In this document: positions 59,613-64,000 of the stretch, piece by piece
Numbering within the stretch: the stretch's first letter is position 1
How the letters are laid out: each line of letters begins with the position of its first letter
Source of the DNA: Cymodocea nodosa
Lineage: Eukaryota > Streptophyta > Magnoliopsida > Alismatales > Cymodoceaceae
NCBI GenBank assembly: GCA_036874045.1
Contig: CM072343.1
Location: forward strand, 5,228,001-5,292,000
DNA length: 64,000 nucleotides
Direction: 5' to 3'
Notes under the pieces: generated by a model
Seen by the model: only the letters and a program-made list of their open reading frames with translations
What the model was told of the DNA's origin: nothing
Databases searched by the model: none
Made by a program: the position numbers and the translations under genes

Positions 59613-60990
59613 TCCAACCAGTGATATTTCGAACTGGTCTGAGGAGGATGAGAAAATCATCCAGTTGGATGCTAGAGGGCTGAATGCCATTTATTGTGTA
59701 CTAACTGCTGATCAATATAATAAGGTATCTGCATGTAAGTTTGCTCATAAGGCTTGGAAAATCCTTCAAGTTACTCATGAAGGTACAAGCCAAGTTAAGG
59801 ATACAAAAATTAGTATTCTTCTGAGAAAACTAGAACTATTTAGAATGAATGATAATGAAAACATAACTGAAATGTTTTCTAGATTTACTAAAATCATTAA
59901 CAGTCTGAAAGGCTTGGGAAAGGAGTTCTCTTCACGTGAACAGGTACAGAAGATCCTAAGGAGTTTAACTATTGAGTGGAAACAGAAGTCCACATCTATT
60001 CAAGATTCCAAGGATCTCAACAATTACACAGTTGAAGAACTGTTGGGCAATCTTTTGGCCCACGAAGCTTAGATGAAGGACTGGAAAGAGTAAGAATGAG
60101 CTGTTGAAAAGAAATAGGAATTGGCATTTCCATCTACAGAGGAAGCTCTAAGCTCAAACGATGATGAGATCATGCTGTTGGCAAGGAACTTCAGAAAGTT
60201 TATGAAGAAAAAGAATAAGTCCAGCTCTTCTAAAAGAATAGTCCCTACATGTTTCAAATGTAAAAGGCAAGGGCACATACAGACCTTCTGTCCATTTCGG
60301 ATAGAAGAAGATCAAGGAGATAAGAAGAAGAGATTGAAGGACAAAAAGAAGATGGCTCTCAAAGCTACGTGGGATGACAGTAGCTCTTCAAGCTGTTCAT
60401 CAGATTCTGAAGAAGAAGAAGCAACAAATGTTTGCTTTGCTACACAAGAGGTATGCTCTACTTCCTCTAGTTCAGAAAATGAGCATAATGAGTTAGACAT
60501 AAACAGTCTTCTATCTACTGTAGATAATTTATATGTAAAGTGTAGAGTTTTTAAGAAAGAAATTAAAAGATTAAATCATTGTTTAGAAAATTCATTTGCT
60601 GAATTAGAATCAACTATAGTTGAAAATAGAAATCTAAAATCAAACTTAGATAAGTATAGTTGTGATAACTGTGAATTAAAAAATGAAAATAAAAATCTAT
60701 TAACTACTATATCAGATTTGAAAGATACTATATGTAAATTTACTTAAGGACAAAAAGGATTAAATAAAATAATAGGATCTCAACGATCAAATGGGAATAA
60801 ATATGGCCTAGGGTATGCTACACCACAGGAAACACCTTATTGTGGTGGAGTGATTCAATCTTATAGAGATGGCACCACTGTGTTTGCCATCAAACGAAGA
60901 TCAGATCATATGTGGGTGCCAAGAGGCAATAGATTTAATGTTTTAAGGACTAACTCTACTGGACCCAAGAAGATTTGGATACCAAAAGCT
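59613..60990 (+). pseudogene. Ce: gag, first part missing
   Basis: Matches the Cc gag: IQLDARGLNAIYCVLTADQY, AHKAWKILQVTHEGTSQVKD, MFSRFTKIINSLKGLGKEFS, then zinc knuckle CFKCKRQGHIQTFC (about 60250) and the Ser-rich SSSSCSSDSEEEEATN segment. Broken by a few interruptions. Confidence 0.85.
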
Positions 60991-62740
60991 TTAATTTCAG
61001 TATGATTTGCAAGGAGACAAGGAGTTTCAAGCACGTTCAACTAAATGGATTGTGGACAGTGGATGCTCAAAGCACATGACAGGTAAGAAAACCTTTCTTG
61101 ATTTAGATAAACACTTAAGTTCAGGATCTGTTAAGTTTGGAAATAATGAAAAGTGTAAAATAATTGCAATAGGAAATATTATATCTGAAAGTGGTATAAT
61201 TGAGAATGTCTTGCATGTAAATAGTTTAAAACAAAATTTGTTAAGTGTAGGACAATTATGTGACAAAGGCTATACTGTTTCTTTTAATGCTAAAAACTGC
61301 TACATTATTGATCCTGCCACAAATGAAACAAAATTTACTAGTATTAGAAATTGCTCAATATATACATTAAATTTTCCATGTGAAAATTCTGCAAGCAACT
61401 CCTATTTGGTAGCAACTGGTGAAGACGATTGGGTGTAGCATAGAAGACTTGGTCACATCAGTATGAAGAATATCAGAAAGCTATCCACGGGTGATCTTGT
61501 TAGGGGACTGCCTAAACTCACTTTTAAGAAGGATAGAGTGTGCAGTGAGTGTATGCTAGGGAAGTAGAAGAGAACTGCTCTTCACAGCAAAAATGTTGTG
61601 TCCACCAAAAGGCCATTAGAACTTCTACATCTAGATTTGTTAGGTCCTTCTCAAGTATCAAGTTTTGAGGGTCGAAAATATACCTTTGTTATTGTTGATG
61701 ATTTCTCTAGATTAACTTGGGTAATATTTTTGACACATAAAAATGAAACTTGCATTGAATTCAGAAATTTCTGCATTAGAGTTCAAAATCAGAAGGAACT
61801 AACAGTGAAGAAAATTAGAAGTGATCATGGAGGAAAATTTGAAAACTATGAATTTGAAAACCTCTGCAATTCTTTTGGAACTCTACAAGAATTTTCTTGT
61901 CCTAGAACTCCTGCTCAAAATGGAGTTGTGGAAAGGAAAAATAGGACACTACAAGAAATGGCTAGAACTATGCTAAATGCCACAAATCTTCCTAAATTTC
62001 TCTAGGCAGAAACTGTAGGAACAGCTTGTCACATTTCCAACAGAACTCACATTAGATCCACATTGAATAAGACACCCTTTGAAATTTGGTTCAATAAAAC
62101 TCCAAGTGTTGGCTATTTTAAGACATTTGGATGCAAATGTTTTGTTTTAAATACACGAAATGCTAAAGACAAGTTTGATGTGAAGTCTGAACCTTCCATA
62201 CTTGTTGGTTACTCCTCGAGAAGCAAAGCTTATAGAGTATACTTTGCTAAAGATAGAAGAGTGGAGGAAAGTATAAATAAAACTCCAAGTGTTGGCTATT
62301 TTAAGACATTTGGATGCAAATGTTTTGTTTTAAATATAGGAAATGCTAAAGACAAGTTTGATGCAAAGTCTGAACCTACCATACTTGTTGGTTACTCCTC
62401 AAGAAGCAAAGCTTATAGAGTATACTTTGCTAAAGATAGAAGAGTGGAGGAAAGTATAAATGTTCAGTTTGATGAAGATCTGTTTCAGAATTTCAAAAAG
62501 TTGAAGATTAATAATGATAGTGAAAATGAATACTTTGAAGATGATAACTGCAAGCAGAATACCATTTCACAAGTATCAGACCAGAATCTCAACCATAGAC
62601 ATCAGAACTATAATAATTGGAAGTTTAGATCTGATCATCCCGAGGAACAAATTATTGGAAATATATCTAAAGGGTTACAAACTAGAAGCAAAGCACAAGA
62701 TATCTGCAATTTTTATGCATTTGTGTCAGAAATAGAGCCA
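60991..62740 (+). pseudogene. Ce: protease and integrase
   Basis: Protease block KWIVDSGCSKHMTGKKTF is near 61047. Integrase zinc-module sequence (RLGHISMKNIRKLS, CSECMLGK) lies about 61445-61570. The core runs from LLHLDLLGPSQVSSFEG (about 61612) through IRSDHGGKFENYEF to RTPAQNGVVERKNRTLQEMA (about 61900-61965). The GYSSRSKAYRVYFAKDRRVE block appears twice because of the tandem duplication at 62093-62458. Broken. Confidence 0.85.
62093..62458 (+). repeat. 183-base tandem duplication in the Ce integrase region
   Basis: Unit 1 is 62093-62275 and unit 2 is 62276-62458. Both begin AATAAAACTCCAAGTGTTGG and end with AGTGGAGGAAAGTAT. The period is 183 bases, a multiple of three. The units differ at only a few bases, so the duplication is recent relative to the element. 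Cc has a single unit at the same place. Confidence 0.9.
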
Positions 62741-64000
62741 AAATCAGTAGATGAAGCTTGTAAGGATATCTACAGGACAATGGCTATGCAGGAAGAATTA
62801 AATCAATTTCAAGAAAACAATGTGTGGGAACTAATAGAAAAACCTGCTGGAAAATCCATCATTGGAACTAAATGGATTTTTAAGAACAAATTCGATGAAG
62901 AACGTAACATTCTCAGGAATAAAGCTCGATTAGTTACTCAATGCTATAATCAACAGGAAGGTATTGACTATGAAGAAACTTTTGCTCCAACAGCCAGGAT
63001 TGAAGCTACCAGAATGTTGCTTGCCTTTGCAAGTAGTATGAAGATAAGATTGTTTCAAATGGATGTGAAAAGTGCCTTCTCAAATGGAGAAATTCAGGAA
63101 GAAGTGTTTGTTAAACAACCTTCTGTATTTGAAGATGAACTCAAGCTGGATCATGTCTACAAATTGAGAAAGGCTCTATATGGTTTGAAACAGGCACCTA
63201 GAGCTTGGTATGAGAAATTGAAAAAAATTTTAACTGAAAACAATTTTTCTATAGGCAAAGTGGACAGCACTTTGTTTATCAAAACTTTTGGTGTACACAT
63301 GTTGATTGTTCAGATATATGTTGATGATATAGTCTTTGGAGCCACCTCAGAAGATCTTTGTCATGAATTTCAGAATTTGATGAAAAATAAATTTGAAATG
63401 AGCATGATGGGAGAATTGAAGTTCTTCTTGGGATTACAGATTCATCAAATGCATAATGGTATATTTGTCAACCAAGAAAAATACTGCAAAGAGATGTTAA
63501 AGAAATTTGGTTATGAAAACATCAAATCTGCAAATACTCCAATGAGTTCAAACATTAAAATAGAAATGAATGATTCAAGTGTAGCAGTGGATCAAAGGCA
63601 ATATAGAGGTATGATTGGATCCCTGTTATACCTTTCAACTAGCAGACCAGATATTATGTTCAGTGTATGCTTGTGTGCTAGATTTCAAGCATCACCAAAG
63701 GAATCACATTTGAAATCAGTCAAAAGGATTTTCAGATATCTACAAGGAACAAAAGATTTCGGATTATTCTACTCAGCTGATAGTAGCTTGATTTTAACAG
63801 GCTATAGTGATGCAGATTATGCAGGCAGCAGATCTGATAGAAAAAGCACTAGTGGTACTTGTCAACTACTTGGATGTTCTTTAATCTCATGGTTCAGTAG
63901 GAAACAAAATTGTATAGCATTATCTACTACTGAAGCCGAGTATATTGCAACTGGATTGTGCTGTGCACAAATCCTTTGGATGCAGCAAACTCTAGCAGAT
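62741..64000 (+). pseudogene. Ce: reverse transcriptase and start of RNase H, cut by window end
   Basis: RT blocks are GTKWIFKNKFDEERN (about 62865), [20 protein letters not shown] (about 63060), [20 protein letters not shown] (about 63167) and catalytic QIYVDDIVFGATSEDL (about 63310), then MSMMGELKFFLGLQIHQ. RNase H begins GYSDADYAGSRSDRKSTSGT (about 63800) and reaches LSTTEAEYIATGLCCAQIL at the window end. More readable than the matching part of Cc. Confidence 0.88.

Larger units (their letters stand above)
59613..64000 (+). mobile_element. Ce: Ty1/copia element of the Cc family, 5' end missing, runs out of the window
   Basis: From 59613 the sequence matches Cc from about 29887 onward at high identity through gag, protease, integrase, RT and into RNase H. 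No 5' LTR or primer site: the element begins inside gag, head to head with Cd. Its 3' LTR must lie beyond base 64000. It contains a 183-base tandem duplication in the integrase C-terminal region. Broken, with roughly seven or more interruptions in the visible part. Confidence 0.88.

Overview
The window is flowering-plant nuclear DNA, AT-rich and made almost entirely of nested LTR retrotransposons. The evidence is Athila/Tat-type Ty3/gypsy pol with primer sites matching tRNA-Asp, SIRE/Maximus-type Ty1/copia elements with an initiator-tRNA-Met primer site and doubled polypurine tracts, and an F-box/FBA-type plant gene carried inside one gypsy family. No host gene, rRNA, tRNA or CRISPR array was seen. 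A dicot is likely, but I cannot name the species. All retroelements are treated as fossils.

Layout. G1 is a plus-strand gypsy element from before base 1 to 19060. It inserted into G2, an older minus-strand copy of the same family whose pieces lie at 19061-20603, 25268-27851 and 46461-49007. Cc is a plus-strand copia (27852-46460, target duplication GTAAC) inside the PF20167-type ORF of G2. G3 is a young plus-strand gypsy (35729-45593, target duplication GTTAC) inside the 3' LTR of Cc, giving G2 > Cc > G3. Ca (4554-8094) and Cb (20604-25267) are 5'-truncated copia 3' ends lodged in G1 and G2. Cd (49008-59612, minus) is a copia in an LTR remnant of the G2 family. It meets Ce (59613 to the window end, plus, same family as Cc) head to head in gag.

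Most notable. The G1/G2 family has an unusual gene order, seen independently in both copies: LTR, PBS, small zinc-knuckle ORF, protease-RT-RNase H-integrase, a PF20167-type ('putative plant transposon protein') ORF, then the capsid-type gag domain, then a captured F-box/FBA gene, then the 3' LTR. Each downstream ORF follows a non-coding stretch with copies of a short dyad (AACTCAACGA...TCGTTGAGTTA type). Related dyads, often with CACGTG G-boxes, fill the U3 regions of the copia LTRs as well, each family with its own variant. The PF20167-type ORF occurs in both superfamilies, and the G1 LTR and the Cb LTR share recognisable U3 sequence. This suggests that a module of regulatory dyads plus accessory ORF moved between gypsy and copia elements. 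By analogy with VANC proteins and their family-specific motif arrays in VANDAL transposons, it could be an anti-silencing or self-recognition system; that is a hypothesis.

Relative ages from paired LTRs compared by eye: G3 youngest (about 3% different), G1 intermediate (13 differences in the first ~295 aligned bases), Cc older (about 10% over the first ~170 bases), G2 oldest by nesting. All boundaries and homologies were read by eye; no searches were run.
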